From: Pontibacillus litoralis JSM 072002
GTDB lineage: Bacteria > Bacillota > Bacilli > Bacillales > BH030062
NCBI RefSeq assembly: GCF_000775615.1
Contig: NZ_AVPG01000022.1
Coordinates: 1 to 56,116, forward strand
DNA: 56,116 nt
Direction: 5' to 3'
The position numbers and the translations under genes are program-made. This document shows positions 19,419-27,872 of the stretch, one piece after another (within the stretch, counting starts at the first letter, position 1; each line of letters begins with the position of its first letter). The notes below the pieces were generated by a model. It was given only the letters and a program-made list of their open reading frames with translations, had not been told where the DNA came from and made no database searches.

Positions 19419-20291
19419 ATGTTTGGTAAAGGTGACTTAGTAACACGCAAATCCTATCAGCATGACGTTCTATTTCGCGTGCAAGCTGTTTATGCTCAGC
19501 GAGCTATTTTATATGGGGAAGAAATTCGACTTGAAGCAGATGCACCTATTACGGATTTAACGAAAGTACAAGGGGAAGATCTAAAGCGACGTAAGAAGAA
19601 ATTGAAAGAGAAAGAAGAGTACTCATTTCGATTGTTCAGGCAAGATTATCAATTAATGCGGAAAAAACGAGAATATGAGTTCTCCTCAGGTTATGCCAAT
19701 GAGACGTCCTATTTTCAGCTCCCGTCTAGAGTGTTACATTTAGACGGTGATCGACTTTACTTAAAGAAGTGCATTGATTTATATCAGCAATTAGGATTAC
19801 AAGTCCATGGTGCTTATGTTAGTGAAAAAGAGATGCCACATCAAATCGGAGAGTTAATTGATAAAGTAAACCCGGATATTGTAGTCATTACAGGGCATGA
19901 TGCGTATTCCATGAACAAAGGAGCTAAACATGATTTACGAGCCTACCGCCATTCTCGCTATTTCGCAGAAGCTGTTCGTGAGGCTAGAAAAAAAGTACCG
20001 CATTTAGATCAGCTAGTTATTTTCGCTGGTGCTTGTCAATCCCATTTCGAATCGTTAATTGGAGCGGGTAGTAACTTTGCTAGCTCGCCAACACGAGTGA
20101 ACATACATGCGTTAGATCCTGTCTACATCGTTGCCAAAATAAGCTATACCTCCTTTATGGAGAAAGTAAGTGTTTGGGATGTACTACGGAATACGTTAAC
20201 AGGAGAGAAAGGGCTTGGAGGCGTAGAAACACGAGGATTAATGAGAACAGGTATGCCTTATCATAAAGACGATGACAACGAAATAGAATAA
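19419..20291 (+). CDS. yabG: Sporulation-specific protease YabG
   Basis: A cysteine-type protease (peptidase family U57) of 290 residues, made in the mother cell late in sporulation; it trims spore coat and morphogenetic proteins such as SpoIVA. The conserved central part VNPDIVVITGHDAY and the segment FAGACQSHFESLIGAGSNFASSP are present; His in GHDAY and Cys in GACQSHFE fit a His/Cys catalytic pair. ATG 19419 follows GGGGAGGAGG. It has its own sigma-K-like promoter and is not coupled to rsmA. Confidence 0.93.
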   Translation: MFGKGDLVTRKSYQHDVLFRVQAVYAQRAILYGEEIRLEADAPITDLTKVQGEDLKRRKKKLKEKEEYSFRLFRQDYQLMRKKREYEFSSGYANETSYFQLPSRVLHLDGDRLYLKKCIDLYQQLGLQVHGAYVSEKEMPHQIGELIDKVNPDIVVITGHDAYSMNKGAKHDLRAYRHSRYFAEAVREARKKVPHLDQLVIFAGACQSHFESLIGAGSNFASSPTRVNIHALDPVYIVAKISYTSFMEKVSVWDVLRNTLTGEKGLGGVETRGLMRTGMPYHKDDDNEIE

Positions 20292-20441
20292 TGGAGAGCA
20301 CCTTTTTTGAAGCGAGAGGTGTTCTTTTCTATAGAGCGATTCGATGCTTTATGAAAAATAAATAAGAATGTAAATACAGACGCATATTTATGTCGAAAAA
20401 TGGAACAATAACCAATAGTGTTAGAAATTACGCAGAAAGCA

Positions 20442-20471
20442 TTGACATTGAATTCAACATACTGCTATAAT
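20442..20471 (+). promoter_or_regulatory. Strong sigma-A promoter of veg
   Basis: TTGACA (20442-20447), 18 bases, TATAAT (20466-20471): both hexamers match consensus exactly. The B. subtilis veg promoter is one of the strongest known vegetative promoters, which agrees. Confidence 0.88.
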
Positions 20472-20483
20472 ATTAAGTTTTAT

Positions 20484-20513
20484 TTGACTTTAATGATTGT
20501 TTTGTGTTATAGT
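20484..20513 (+). promoter_or_regulatory. Second possible veg promoter
   Basis: TTGACT (20484-20489), 18 bases, TATAGT (20508-20513), downstream of the consensus promoter and 22 bases before the veg start. It would give a very short leader, so it may be weak or unused. Confidence 0.4.
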
Positions 20514-20535
20514 AATTGTAGTGAGGTGGAGTGTA

Positions 20536-20796
20536 GTGGGAAAAACGTTAGGTGAAATTAAACAAGCTTTAGATGGTCAAATAGGCAATCGTTTAACACT
20601 GAAGGCGAACGGTGGTAGAAGAAAAACCATCGAAAGAAGCGGAATTCTTGCAGAAACCTATCCAGCTGTATTTATTGTAGAGTTGGACCAAGAACAAAAT
20701 TCTTTTGAACGTGTTTCTTACAGCTATGCAGATGTCCTAACAGAAACGGTAGAATTAAGTTTTGGAGATAACGGATTAGCTTTAGGGGAGCAGTAA
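20536..20796 (+). CDS. veg: Veg protein (biofilm-related, DUF1021)
   Basis: A small, highly conserved Bacilli protein, 86 residues here. Veg is abundant, and in B. subtilis it stimulates biofilm formation by interfering with SinR; the biochemical mechanism is not settled. The block [18 protein letters not shown] followed by [17 protein letters not shown] is nearly identical to B. subtilis Veg. GTG 20536 is chosen: it gives [14 protein letters not shown], aligned with known Veg N-termini, and follows GAGGTGG (20523-20529). The in-frame extension to 20497 would lie inside the promoter and is rejected. A terminator overlaps the end of the gene. Confidence 0.93.
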   Translation: MGKTLGEIKQALDGQIGNRLTLKANGGRRKTIERSGILAETYPAVFIVELDQEQNSFERVSYSYADVLTETVELSFGDNGLALGEQ

Positions 20797-20816
20797 ACCG
20801 AGTTTACTGCTTTTTA
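20789..20816 (+). terminator. Terminator overlapping the end of veg
   Basis: AGCAGTAAAC and its complement GTTTACTGCT form a 10-bp perfect stem with a tight loop, followed by TTTT. The veg stop codon lies in the left arm. Confidence 0.88.
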
Positions 20817-20912
20817 TATTGCTTTTTTAAATATAATTGGACTAAGAATGTATGTGTTGCACAAACTATAGATGTCGTAACCTATCCATTTGGAAAGGAG
20901 CTGTTTTTTCCC

Positions 20913-21095
20913 TTGAGTAAACGTCGAGGCGTGATGTCCAGTCCATTCAAAGAAGAGATAGCTAAGGAATTAGGAATATACGACACCGTAATGCGAGAAG
21001 GTTGGGGCGGTATTACCGCAAGAGATGCGGGTAATATGACCAAGCTTGCGGTTCAAAAAGCACAACAGCAATTACAAGCAGACAGATCCCGATAA
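20913..21095 (+). CDS. sspF: Alpha/beta-type small acid-soluble spore protein SspF
   Basis: A DNA-binding spore protein of 60 residues. It has the SspF features [20 protein letters not shown] and [18 protein letters not shown], the second being the conserved C-terminal SASP block G-GGI-ARDAGNM. The family saturates forespore DNA and protects it from UV and heat. The start is TTG 20913; AAAGGAG (20895-20901) lies 11 bases before it. Position between veg and ispE is conserved. I could not find a clean sigma-G promoter: CAAACTA (20862-20868) is -10-like but lacks a well-spaced -35. Confidence 0.9.
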   Translation: MSKRRGVMSSPFKEEIAKELGIYDTVMREGWGGITARDAGNMTKLAVQKAQQQLQADRSR

Positions 21096-21110
21096 TGGGG
21101 TCTGTTTTTA
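21082..21110 (+). terminator. Terminator overlapping the sspF stop
   Basis: ACAGATCCC (21082-21090) pairs with GGGGTCTGT (21097-21105), with one G-T pair, followed by TTTTT. Confidence 0.82.
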
Positions 21111-21164
21111 TCGTTAAATTATGATACAATCTAGTTATACTTTATGCTAATGTGGGGTGATGTG

Positions 21165-22034
21165 TTGCGATTTTCAGAAAAAGCACCAGCTAAAATTAAT
21201 TTAGTGTTGGATACATTGTATAAAAGAGCAGATGGCTATCATGAAGTAGAAATGGTAATGACGACAGTGGATTTGGCTGATCGAATTGAGCTTACTCCGT
21301 TGAGAGAAGATGAAATCATAATTGCTTCCGAGAGTCATTTTGTCCCTTGTGATGAGCGAAACTTAGCTTATCAAGCAGCACAACTTATGAAGAATAAGTA
21401 CCACATTCGTGAAGGTGTTGAAATTTTTATTGAGAAACAAATTCCAGTCGCAGCAGGTCTTGCTGGAGGTAGTAGTGACGCTGCAGCGGTTTTACGTGGG
21501 TTAAATAAAATGTGGGAGTTAAATATCCCCTTAGATGAGTTAGCTGCTATGGGTGCAGCAATCGGCTCGGACGTTTCCTTCTGTGTATATAGTGGAACAG
21601 CTTTGGCAACAGGGAGAGGGGAGAAGATTCAAGCCTTACCCTCTCCACCAGCTTGTTGGGTCGTGCTAGCAAAACCAGCTATTGGAGTGTCTACAAAGAC
21701 GATATATCAAAGTTTAAACATAGAAGAAATTAATCACCCCGACGTATCAGTCATGACAGCAGCGTTGCATAATGGTGATTATGAGCAAATGTGTGCGTCG
21801 ATAGGAAATGTGCTAGAACCAGTAACGACAAAGCTACATCCAGAAGTAGAGCAGATTAAGGAGCATATGAAAGAATTTGGAGCAGATGCTGTATTAATGA
21901 GTGGTAGTGGGCCAACGGTATTTGGTTTAACGCAACAAGAAACAAGAGCACAACGTATATATAACGGGTTAAGAGGTTATTGTGATGAGGTGTATATCGT
22001 TCGTATGTTAGGTTCACGTACACCACTTGATTAA
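21165..22034 (+). CDS. ispE: 4-diphosphocytidyl-2-C-methyl-D-erythritol kinase
   Basis: The fourth enzyme of the MEP route to isoprenoids: ATP-dependent phosphorylation of CDP-methylerythritol. A GHMP kinase of 289 residues with the N-terminal [13 protein letters not shown] and GYHEVEMVM motifs, the ATP-binding loop [21 protein letters not shown] and the C-terminal [14 protein letters not shown] 21165 is chosen (GGGGTG at 21153-21158; product begins [13 protein letters not shown]), although the frame is open from ATG 21144. The next gene is purR, 54 bases away. Confidence 0.93.
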   Translation: MRFSEKAPAKINLVLDTLYKRADGYHEVEMVMTTVDLADRIELTPLREDEIIIASESHFVPCDERNLAYQAAQLMKNKYHIREGVEIFIEKQIPVAAGLAGGSSDAAAVLRGLNKMWELNIPLDELAAMGAAIGSDVSFCVYSGTALATGRGEKIQALPSPPACWVVLAKPAIGVSTKTIYQSLNIEEINHPDVSVMTAALHNGDYEQMCASIGNVLEPVTTKLHPEVEQIKEHMKEFGADAVLMSGSGPTVFGLTQQETRAQRIYNGLRGYCDEVYIVRMLGSRTPLD

Positions 22035-22088
22035 AACCGTATATTCCTGTTATATTAAGAACATTATATTCGGTTTTGAGGTGTTGGA

Positions 22089-22901
22089 ATGAAGAGAAGT
22101 GAACGCTTAATTGCAATGACGCATTATTTAATAGAACATCCTCATCAATTAGTTTCGCTTCCTTATTTTACGGAATCTTATCAGTCGGCAAAGTCTTCTA
22201 TTAGCGAAGATTTAGCAATAATCAGTGAAAGATTTCAGAAAGAAGGAATAGGTCGTTTGCAAACAGTACCTGGAGCAGCTGGTGGAGTGAAATATATTCC
22301 ATACAATTCCATAGAGAAAAGCGAAGCGTTTATTGATGAACTGGCTTATCAATTACAAGATTCAGAACGATTGTTACCAGGTGGATATTTGTTTATGAGT
22401 GATCTATTAGGTGACCCACAAACAGTGCGCAATATTGGTAGGTTATTTGCTACTCATTTTGCTGAGTATGATATTGATGTAGTCGTTACAGTTGCTACGA
22501 AGGGGATACCTTTAGCATATGCAGTCGCCGCGTTCCTAAATGTCCCTGTTGTTATAGTGAGACGTGATCCGAAAGTGACAGAAGGGTCGACTGTTAGCAT
22601 TAACTACGTTTCTGGATCTTCTCGCAAGATACAAACGATGGTACTACCGAAACGAAGCCTTAAGCAAGGTGCGAATGTTTGTATTATTGACGATTTTATG
22701 AAGGCCGGCGGAACTATTAATGGTATGCGCAGTTTGCTTAATGAATTTGAAGCGAATGTCGCCTGTATTGGTGTGCTCGCTGAGGCGGAAGATGAGGAAG
22801 AAGATCGAGTAGTTGATGATTATGTGTCGTTGTTGCAAATTAACAATGTCGATATTAAAAATAATAAAATTGAAGTGCATCGCGGAAATATATTCTTTTA
22901 A
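22089..22901 (+). CDS. purR: Purine operon repressor PurR
   Basis: A transcriptional repressor of purine synthesis and transport genes, released by PRPP (and blocked from release by (p)ppGpp). The 270-residue protein joins an N-terminal winged-helix DNA-binding domain (residues ~1-75, starting MKRSERLIAMTHYLIEHPH) to a phosphoribosyltransferase-like domain with the PRPP motif VCIIDDFMKAGGTI near 198-211. ATG 22089 follows TTTGAGGTG. The usual next gene yabJ/ridA is absent; a terminator and the spoVG promoter region follow. Confidence 0.95.
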   Translation: MKRSERLIAMTHYLIEHPHQLVSLPYFTESYQSAKSSISEDLAIISERFQKEGIGRLQTVPGAAGGVKYIPYNSIEKSEAFIDELAYQLQDSERLLPGGYLFMSDLLGDPQTVRNIGRLFATHFAEYDIDVVVTVATKGIPLAYAVAAFLNVPVVIVRRDPKVTEGSTVSINYVSGSSRKIQTMVLPKRSLKQGANVCIIDDFMKAGGTINGMRSLLNEFEANVACIGVLAEAEDEEEDRVVDDYVSLLQINNVDIKNNKIEVHRGNIFF

Positions 22902-22916
22902 TTCCGCTTAAAGTGG

Positions 22917-22950
22917 TAGAGGTGTTGTATGACGCAACCCTCTTTTTTTA
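22917..22950 (+). terminator. Terminator after purR
   Basis: AGAGG-GTTG and CAACCCTCT pair with one bulge around TATGACG, followed by seven T. Confidence 0.72.
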
Positions 22951-23011
22951 AAAAAATGTAATGTAAGCGCACTCATTTTTTGTTATACATAAAAAATTTT
23001 TCTTAAATAGA

Positions 23012-23039
23012 AGGAATTTTCATATTCTTGTTGAATATT
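23012..23039 (+). promoter_or_regulatory. Putative sigma-H promoter of spoVG
   Basis: AGGAATT (23012-23018) and TTGAATATT (23031-23039; GAAT at 23033-23036), 14 bases between AGGAATT and GAAT, fit the sigma-H pattern RnAGGAwWW-N11-12-RnnGAATww. spoVG is the classic sigma-H-transcribed, AbrB-repressed gene of B. subtilis. The 50 bases upstream are extremely AT-rich, as expected for AbrB binding. Confidence 0.75.
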
Positions 23040-23077
23040 GGTAAACAAGCTCTTATGACAAAAAGGTGGTGACACAT

Positions 23078-23368
23078 ATGGAAGTGACTGACGTTAGATT
23101 ACGACGCGTAAGTACGGAAGGCAGAATGAGAGCAATTGCTTCTATTACACTGGATGGCGAATTTGTCGTGCATGATATTCGAGTGATTGATGGGAACAAT
23201 GGTCTGTTTGTAGCTATGCCGAGCAAACGTACTCCAGATGGGGAATTCCGTGATATTGCGCATCCAATCAATTCGAATACACGAAGCAAAATTCAAAAGG
23301 CAGTATTAGAGGAGTATAATACAGCTCGAAATGTTGAAGTGGAATATGAGGAAGCTGGAGCATCATAA
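23078..23368 (+). CDS. spoVG: SpoVG, RNA-binding sporulation regulator
   Basis: A small nucleic-acid-binding protein of 96 residues that affects asymmetric septation, capsule, and cell-wall genes; homologues bind RNA and DNA. The sequence [20 protein letters not shown] is followed by [10 protein letters not shown]-like [20 protein letters not shown], the family hallmark. ATG 23078 is preceded by AAAGGTGGTG (23062-23071); the in-frame GTG 23066 lies inside that site and is rejected. It is monocistronic, with its own sigma-H-like promoter and terminator. Confidence 0.96.
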   Translation: MEVTDVRLRRVSTEGRMRAIASITLDGEFVVHDIRVIDGNNGLFVAMPSKRTPDGEFRDIAHPINSNTRSKIQKAVLEEYNTARNVEVEYEEAGAS

Positions 23369-23379
23369 TAGGATGAATG

Positions 23380-23417
23380 AGAAGTCTAATCCATAAAAGG
23401 TTAGGCTTCTTTTTTTG
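23380..23417 (+). terminator. Terminator after spoVG
   Basis: AGAAGTCTAA (23380-23389) pairs with TTAGGCTTCT (23401-23410), with one wobble, followed by seven T. Confidence 0.87.
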
Positions 23418-23579
23418 TTATTTATAATCATTTTCGTTTGTTTTTAGAGAATTAGCGTTATAATGGGGTTTTGTACGTTATCAATTCGCAATCTTTTGTT
23501 AAGCTTTCTTTTCTATATTGAAATAGACAAGGTTTTGAGATATATTCGTAATGGATATAAAGGATGGAGGTATTTTTTC

Positions 23580-24959
23580 ATGAGTAATCGCTATGCAGTT
23601 GTGTTGGCAGCTGGGAAAGGGACCCGTATGAAGTCGTCTTTATATAAGGTTCTTCATCCTGTGTGCGATAAACCAATGGTGCAACATGTAGTAGATCAAT
23701 TACAAGCATTAAAACTGCAAGATATTATTACAGTAGTGGGACATGGAGCCGAACAAGTTCAAAAGCAGCTAAATGGCAGTAGTCAATTTGTTGTACAAGG
23801 TGAACAGTTAGGAACTGGTCATGCTGTACAACAAGCTGAGTCTATCCTTGCAAATAAAAAAGGCACTACTTTGGTTGTTTGCGGTGATACGCCATTATTA
23901 ACAGCTGAAACGTTAAATACACTTATTTCTTTTCATGAAAAAGAAGCAGCGAAAGTAACTGTTTTGACAACACATGCAGATAATCCAACTGGATATGGGC
24001 GTATTGTAAGAAGCGAATCAGGCGATGTTGAAAGAATCGTTGAGCAAAAAGATGCTACTCCACAAGAGCAAGCCATTCAAGAAATTAATTCAGGAACGTA
24101 TTGCTTTGATAATGAAGCGTTGTTTGAAGCGTTAAAGCATGTTTCGAATGATAATGCTCAAGGGGAGTACTACCTTCCAGACGTGTTAGAAATACTGAAG
24201 AAGCAGCAAGAGAAAATTACAGCCTACCAAACAATGGATTATGCTGAAACATTAGGTGTTAATGACCGTGTTGCTCTTGCAAATGCTGAACGTATTATGC
24301 AACGTCGCATCAATGAAAAGCATATGCGAAATGGTGTTCATCTTATTGACCCAGATCATACGTATATTGGATTAGATGTAACGATTGAACAAGATACTGT
24401 GATTCAACCTGGTTGTGTCATTAAAGGAGAAACAAGTATTGCAAGCGGTGCAGAAATTGGACCGCATACCGAAATATATAATTGTTCCATTGGTGCACAA
24501 ACAGTTGTAAAACAAAGTGTTGCTCATGATAGTCAAATCGGTACTCATGTAAAAATTGGTCCATTTGCTCATATACGACCTGCCTCTGCGTTAGGTGATC
24601 ATGTAAAAGTAGGTAACTTCGTAGAAATTAAGAAGTCCGTTTTTGGTAAAGGTAGTAAGGCATCTCATTTAAGTTATATTGGGGATGCGGAAGTAGGAAC
24701 GGATGTGAATATTGGTTGTGGTACTATTACCGTTAATTATGACGGGGTAAACAAATATTTAACATCGATTGGAGATGGAGCCTTTATTGGTTGTAATTCT
24801 AATTTAGTTGCCCCTGTTTCCATTGGCGATGCTGCATATGTAGCAGCCGGTTCTACAATTACAGAGGATGTTCCGAGCAGTTCTCTTACTATAGCTCGTG
24901 CTCGTCAAATAAATAAAGAAGGCTATGTGGAGAAAATGAAGCATAGCAAAAAAGATTAA
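23580..24959 (+). CDS. glmU: Bifunctional UDP-GlcNAc synthase GlmU
   Basis: Makes UDP-N-acetylglucosamine for peptidoglycan and teichoic acids: the C-terminal domain acetylates glucosamine-1-phosphate and the N-terminal domain adds UMP. The 459-residue protein starts with the pyrophosphorylase motif [10 protein letters not shown] (9-18), has GTGHAVQQA and GEYYLPD, and ends in a left-handed beta-helix of hexapeptide repeats (from about residue 250) with the acetyltransferase block [14 protein letters not shown] 23580 with GGATGGAGG (23562-23570) is chosen; the frame is open back to 23463 but that part is not protein-like. prs follows after 14 bases. Confidence 0.96.
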   Translation: MSNRYAVVLAAGKGTRMKSSLYKVLHPVCDKPMVQHVVDQLQALKLQDIITVVGHGAEQVQKQLNGSSQFVVQGEQLGTGHAVQQAESILANKKGTTLVVCGDTPLLTAETLNTLISFHEKEAAKVTVLTTHADNPTGYGRIVRSESGDVERIVEQKDATPQEQAIQEINSGTYCFDNEALFEALKHVSNDNAQGEYYLPDVLEILKKQQEKITAYQTMDYAETLGVNDRVALANAERIMQRRINEKHMRNGVHLIDPDHTYIGLDVTIEQDTVIQPGCVIKGETSIASGAEIGPHTEIYNCSIGAQTVVKQSVAHDSQIGTHVKIGPFAHIRPASALGDHVKVGNFVEIKKSVFGKGSKASHLSYIGDAEVGTDVNIGCGTITVNYDGVNKYLTSIGDGAFIGCNSNLVAPVSIGDAAYVAAGSTITEDVPSSSLTIARARQINKEGYVEKMKHSKKD

Positions 24960-24973
24960 TGGAGGTTTAGCTC

Positions 24974-25930
24974 ATGGCTAACAATCAATATAAAGATCCA
25001 GCGTTAAAAGTATTTACACTTAATTCAAACCCAAGCTTAGCACAGGAAATTGCGGAGAGTATTGGAACGGAATTAGGAAAATGTACCGTAACTAGCTTTA
25101 GTGACGGCGAAATTCAAATTAATATTGAGGAAAGTGTCCGTGGATGTGATGTGTATGTTGTTCAATCTACATGTGAACCAGTGAACCAGCACATTATGGA
25201 GCTTCTTATTATGATTGATGCATTGAAGCGTGCTTCTGCAAGCTCTATTAATATTGTTATGCCTTATTATGGTTATGCTAGACAAGATCGTAAAGCTCGC
25301 TCTCGTGAACCAATTACAGCTAAACTTGTTGCTAACTTATTAGAAACAGCTGGAGCAACACGTGTAGTGATGCTTGACCTTCATGCTTCACAAATTCAAG
25401 GCTTTTTCGATGTGCCAATTGACCACTTAGTAGGAGTGCCACTTCTATCTGATTACTTTGAAGAGAAGAATTTTGAAGATGTTGTTATCGTATCACCTGA
25501 CCACGGTGGCGTTACGAGAGCTCGCAAAATGGCGGATCGCTTAAAAGCACCAATTGCAATTATTGATAAGCGTCGTCCACGTCCAAATGTGGCAGAAGTA
25601 ATGAACATTGTTGGTAACATTGAAGGAAAAACAGCGATTTTAATTGATGATATCATTGATACAGCAGGTACGATTACGCTAGCGGCAAATGCATTGGTTG
25701 AAAGTGGAGCAAAAGAAGTCTATGCTTGCTGTACACACCCAGTATTGTCTGGACCAGCTATTGAACGTATCGAGAATTCAAATATTAAAGAATTAGTAGT
25801 GACGAACACGATTCCGTTAAAAGAAGAGAAAATCATTGATAAGGTTACGGTATTATCCGTCGGTCAATTAATTAGTGAAGCAATTACTCGCGTTCATGAG
25901 CATAAGTCAATCAGTGTATTATTTGATTAA
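24974..25930 (+). CDS. prs: Ribose-phosphate pyrophosphokinase
   Basis: Makes PRPP from ribose-5-phosphate and ATP, feeding purine, pyrimidine, His, Trp and NAD synthesis. The 318-residue class I enzyme contains [27 protein letters not shown] with the ATP loop, the metal site [21 protein letters not shown] and the PRPP-binding loop [16 protein letters not shown] 24974 follows GGAGG (24961-24965). It is in an operon with glmU, the conserved Bacilli order; purR upstream responds to PRPP, the product of this enzyme. Confidence 0.97.
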   Translation: MANNQYKDPALKVFTLNSNPSLAQEIAESIGTELGKCTVTSFSDGEIQINIEESVRGCDVYVVQSTCEPVNQHIMELLIMIDALKRASASSINIVMPYYGYARQDRKARSREPITAKLVANLLETAGATRVVMLDLHASQIQGFFDVPIDHLVGVPLLSDYFEEKNFEDVVIVSPDHGGVTRARKMADRLKAPIAIIDKRRPRPNVAEVMNIVGNIEGKTAILIDDIIDTAGTITLAANALVESGAKEVYACCTHPVLSGPAIERIENSNIKELVVTNTIPLKEEKIIDKVTVLSVGQLISEAITRVHEHKSISVLFD

Positions 25931-25951
25931 TGTAAAGTTTGTTAATTTCAA

Positions 25952-25977
25952 GTTTAGCTTTTGTTAACTTCGGGAAC
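25952..25977 (+). promoter_or_regulatory. Putative sigma-B promoter of ctc
   Basis: GTTTAG (25952-25957), 14 bases, GGGAAC (25972-25977) fits the general-stress pattern GTTTAA-N12-15-GGGTAT/GGGAAT. ctc is the founding sigma-B-dependent gene of B. subtilis. Together with the photoreceptor at 37666 it suggests an active sigma-B stress system. Confidence 0.68.
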
Positions 25978-26022
25978 TATGTGTTATGTAGAAGTTTTAT
26001 AATTCTCTGGAGGTTGATGAAC

Positions 26023-26658
26023 TTGGCAATTACATTGAAAGCTAAACCTAGAAACGTAAACAAACGCACTGTGGCAAAATTACTTCGCAGTGAAGGACGG
26101 GTACCAGCAATTGTATATGGTCAAAGTAAAGAACCGATTCCCATTTCTGTCGATAGCGTAGAGCTATTAAAGACACTACGCGATGAAGGGCGTAATGTCA
26201 TTATTTCTTTAGATTTAGAAGGTCAATCACCGGTCAATGTTATGCTTCAAGAACATCAAATGGAGCCGATACGTAACACAATGGTACATGCCGATTTTTA
26301 TCGAATCGATTTGTCATCAGAAGTAGATGTACAAGTACCTATTCATTTAGAAGGTGAAGCGCAAGGGGTGAAAGATGGCGGCATTCTTTCTCAGCCGTTA
26401 CATGAATTGGCTGTTCGAGCAAAGCCAAATGAAATACCGGAAATGATTACAATAGATGTCTCTCCGTTAGAAGTGAACGACAGCTTACTTGTTTCTGATT
26501 TGAAAGATGGTCGTCATTACGAAATCATGGAAGACGAGTCAGCTGCTATTGTTACCATTCTTCCACCACAAACAGAAGCGGTGGTGGAATCTGGAGAAAC
26601 GCAGGATGGAGATGTAGAGCCGGAGGTTATTAACCAAAAAGGCGAAAAACATCCATAA
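26023..26658 (+). CDS. ctc: General stress protein Ctc, ribosomal protein bL25 (TL5 type)
   Basis: A 5S-rRNA-binding ribosomal protein of the long TL5/Ctc form, 211 residues. The N-terminal L25 domain (to ~95) includes SEGRVPAIVYGQ and VMLQEHQMEPIRN; the C-terminal beta domain follows with VPIHLEGEAQGVKDGGILSQ and an acidic tail. TTG 26023 is chosen: TGGAGG (26008-26013) is 9 bases before it and the product begins MAITLKAKPRNVN, while ATG 26017 is too close to that site. The extension to 25939 would run through the sigma-B-like promoter. Confidence 0.93.
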   Translation: MAITLKAKPRNVNKRTVAKLLRSEGRVPAIVYGQSKEPIPISVDSVELLKTLRDEGRNVIISLDLEGQSPVNVMLQEHQMEPIRNTMVHADFYRIDLSSEVDVQVPIHLEGEAQGVKDGGILSQPLHELAVRAKPNEIPEMITIDVSPLEVNDSLLVSDLKDGRHYEIMEDESAAIVTILPPQTEAVVESGETQDGDVEPEVINQKGEKHP

Positions 26659-26682
26659 AAGCAATCATTTAGAAAATATAGA

Positions 26683-26712
26683 GGCGTAACCGGTTTTGGT
26701 TACGTCTTTTTT
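26683..26712 (+). terminator. Terminator after ctc
   Basis: GGCGTAACC and GGTTACGTC pair around GGTTTT, followed by a T-run. The rest of the gap to pth (26713-26931) holds no gene that I can see. Confidence 0.85.
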
Positions 26713-26931
26713 ATGGGTTTTATCATGAAAAGGACTACAAGCATACAAATGAACATATTCTTAAATCATAACAGACGTGATGCGCTTCGCTTGTTTTATA
26801 CATAAGCAGGGGATTTGTGAGGATGTGTTGTATATTAGAGAATAGAATCTTTTCTTTATGGTGCAGTATTCGATACAATAGATAAGAGAAAACATATAGA
26901 AATGGAACGTAGTTAGAAAGAGGGAATAGTG

Positions 26932-27492
26932 ATGAAATGTATTATAGGGTTAGGTAATCCAGGACCAAAGTATGAGAATACGCGTCATAATATTGGTTTT
27001 ATGGTCATAGATGAATTATTAGAGCGCCATCATTGGAAGTTAGATAAAGAGAAATTCAAAGCGCAATATACAGTGGAACGCATTGGCTCAGAAAAAGTGT
27101 TATTAATGAAGCCTTTAACGTATATGAATTTATCAGGGGAAGCTATTCGTCCTTTGATGGAATATTATGATATAGATGTGGAAGATGTCGTGATTATTTA
27201 CGATGATTTAGATTTGCCAGTAGGTAAAATTCGCTTACGGACGAAAGGTGGACACGGAGGACATAATGGCATTCGTTCTACCATTGATCACTTAGGAACG
27301 AAAGGGTTTCCTCGTTTGCGATTTGGAGTTGGTAGACCATCTGTACCTATGCCGATAGCCGATTATGTGCTTGGTTCATTCCAAAAGGATGAAATGACAA
27401 CCATTGAAGCGAGTGTACAGACAGCAGCAAACGCTTGTGAGGCATGGATGGAGAAGCCGTTTCTAGAAGTAATGAATGATTACAATCAGTAA
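26932..27492 (+). CDS. pth: Peptidyl-tRNA hydrolase (SpoVC)
   Basis: Releases tRNA from peptidyl-tRNAs that fall off the ribosome; an essential enzyme (spoVC in B. subtilis). The 186-residue protein opens with CIIGLGNPGPKYENTRHNIG, which holds the catalytic His of the TRHNIG motif, followed by KPLTYMNLSG, YDDLDLPVGKIRLR and the GGHGGHNGI loop. ATG 26932 is chosen over GTG 26929; AGAGGG lies 9 bases upstream. It heads the pth-fin-mfd segment. Confidence 0.96.
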   Translation: MKCIIGLGNPGPKYENTRHNIGFMVIDELLERHHWKLDKEKFKAQYTVERIGSEKVLLMKPLTYMNLSGEAIRPLMEYYDIDVEDVVIIYDDLDLPVGKIRLRTKGGHGGHNGIRSTIDHLGTKGFPRLRFGVGRPSVPMPIADYVLGSFQKDEMTTIEASVQTAANACEAWMEKPFLEVMNDYNQ

Positions 27493-27505
27493 GCATTAAA
27501 GCGTA

Positions 27506-27535
27506 GTATAAGGATATGTGGTGCCGGACACAATA
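27506..27535 (+). promoter_or_regulatory. Putative sigma-F promoter of fin
   Basis: GTATA (27506-27510), exactly 15 bases, then GGACACAATA (27526-27535) is a full match to the sigma-F pattern GywTA-N15-GGnrAnAnTw. It lies 33 bp before the start of fin, which is sigma-F-dependent in B. subtilis. Confidence 0.75.
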
Positions 27536-27568
27536 GACATAATAGTGCTATTTAGGGAGGTGCACATT

Positions 27569-27799
27569 ATGGCTATTGTGTATCAGTGCAGGCATTGTAA
27601 GCAACGTCTAGCCGCACTTGCTCATGAACAAGTTAATGCCAATGATTTAGGATTACAACATTTATCAGAGCAGGAGCGGTTGGAGATGATTCAGTTACAT
27701 GAGAATGGCGATATGCAGGTAAATACGATTTGTGAACATTGCCAAGAAGCTATTGAATTACATCCTCATTATCATGAATTAGAATCGTTTTTACAATAA
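27569..27799 (+). CDS. fin: Anti-sigma-F factor Fin (YabK)
   Basis: A 76-residue zinc-binding protein that inhibits sigma-F in the forespore and so helps the switch to sigma-G. Two CxxC knuckles, CRHC (near residue 7) and CEHC (near 55), match Fin, and the gene sits between pth and mfd as in B. subtilis. ATG 27569 is preceded by GGGAGG (27555-27560). The frame is open to 27518, but that extension would remove the ribosome site and is rejected. Its sigma-F-like promoter would make it a negative feedback on sigma-F. Confidence 0.93.
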   Translation: MAIVYQCRHCKQRLAALAHEQVNANDLGLQHLSEQERLEMIQLHENGDMQVNTICEHCQEAIELHPHYHELESFLQ

Positions 27800-27809
27800 A
27801 ATGTAAGAG

Positions 27810-27839
27810 ATGCTTTGGTGAAAGACCCAAAGCATTTTT
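27810..27839 (+). terminator. Terminator after fin
   Basis: ATGCTTTGG pairs with CCAAAGCAT around an eight-base loop, followed by TTTT. Confidence 0.83.
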
Positions 27840-27872
27840 GTATGAAGGATAGGGTAATCAGGAGGGAACAAA

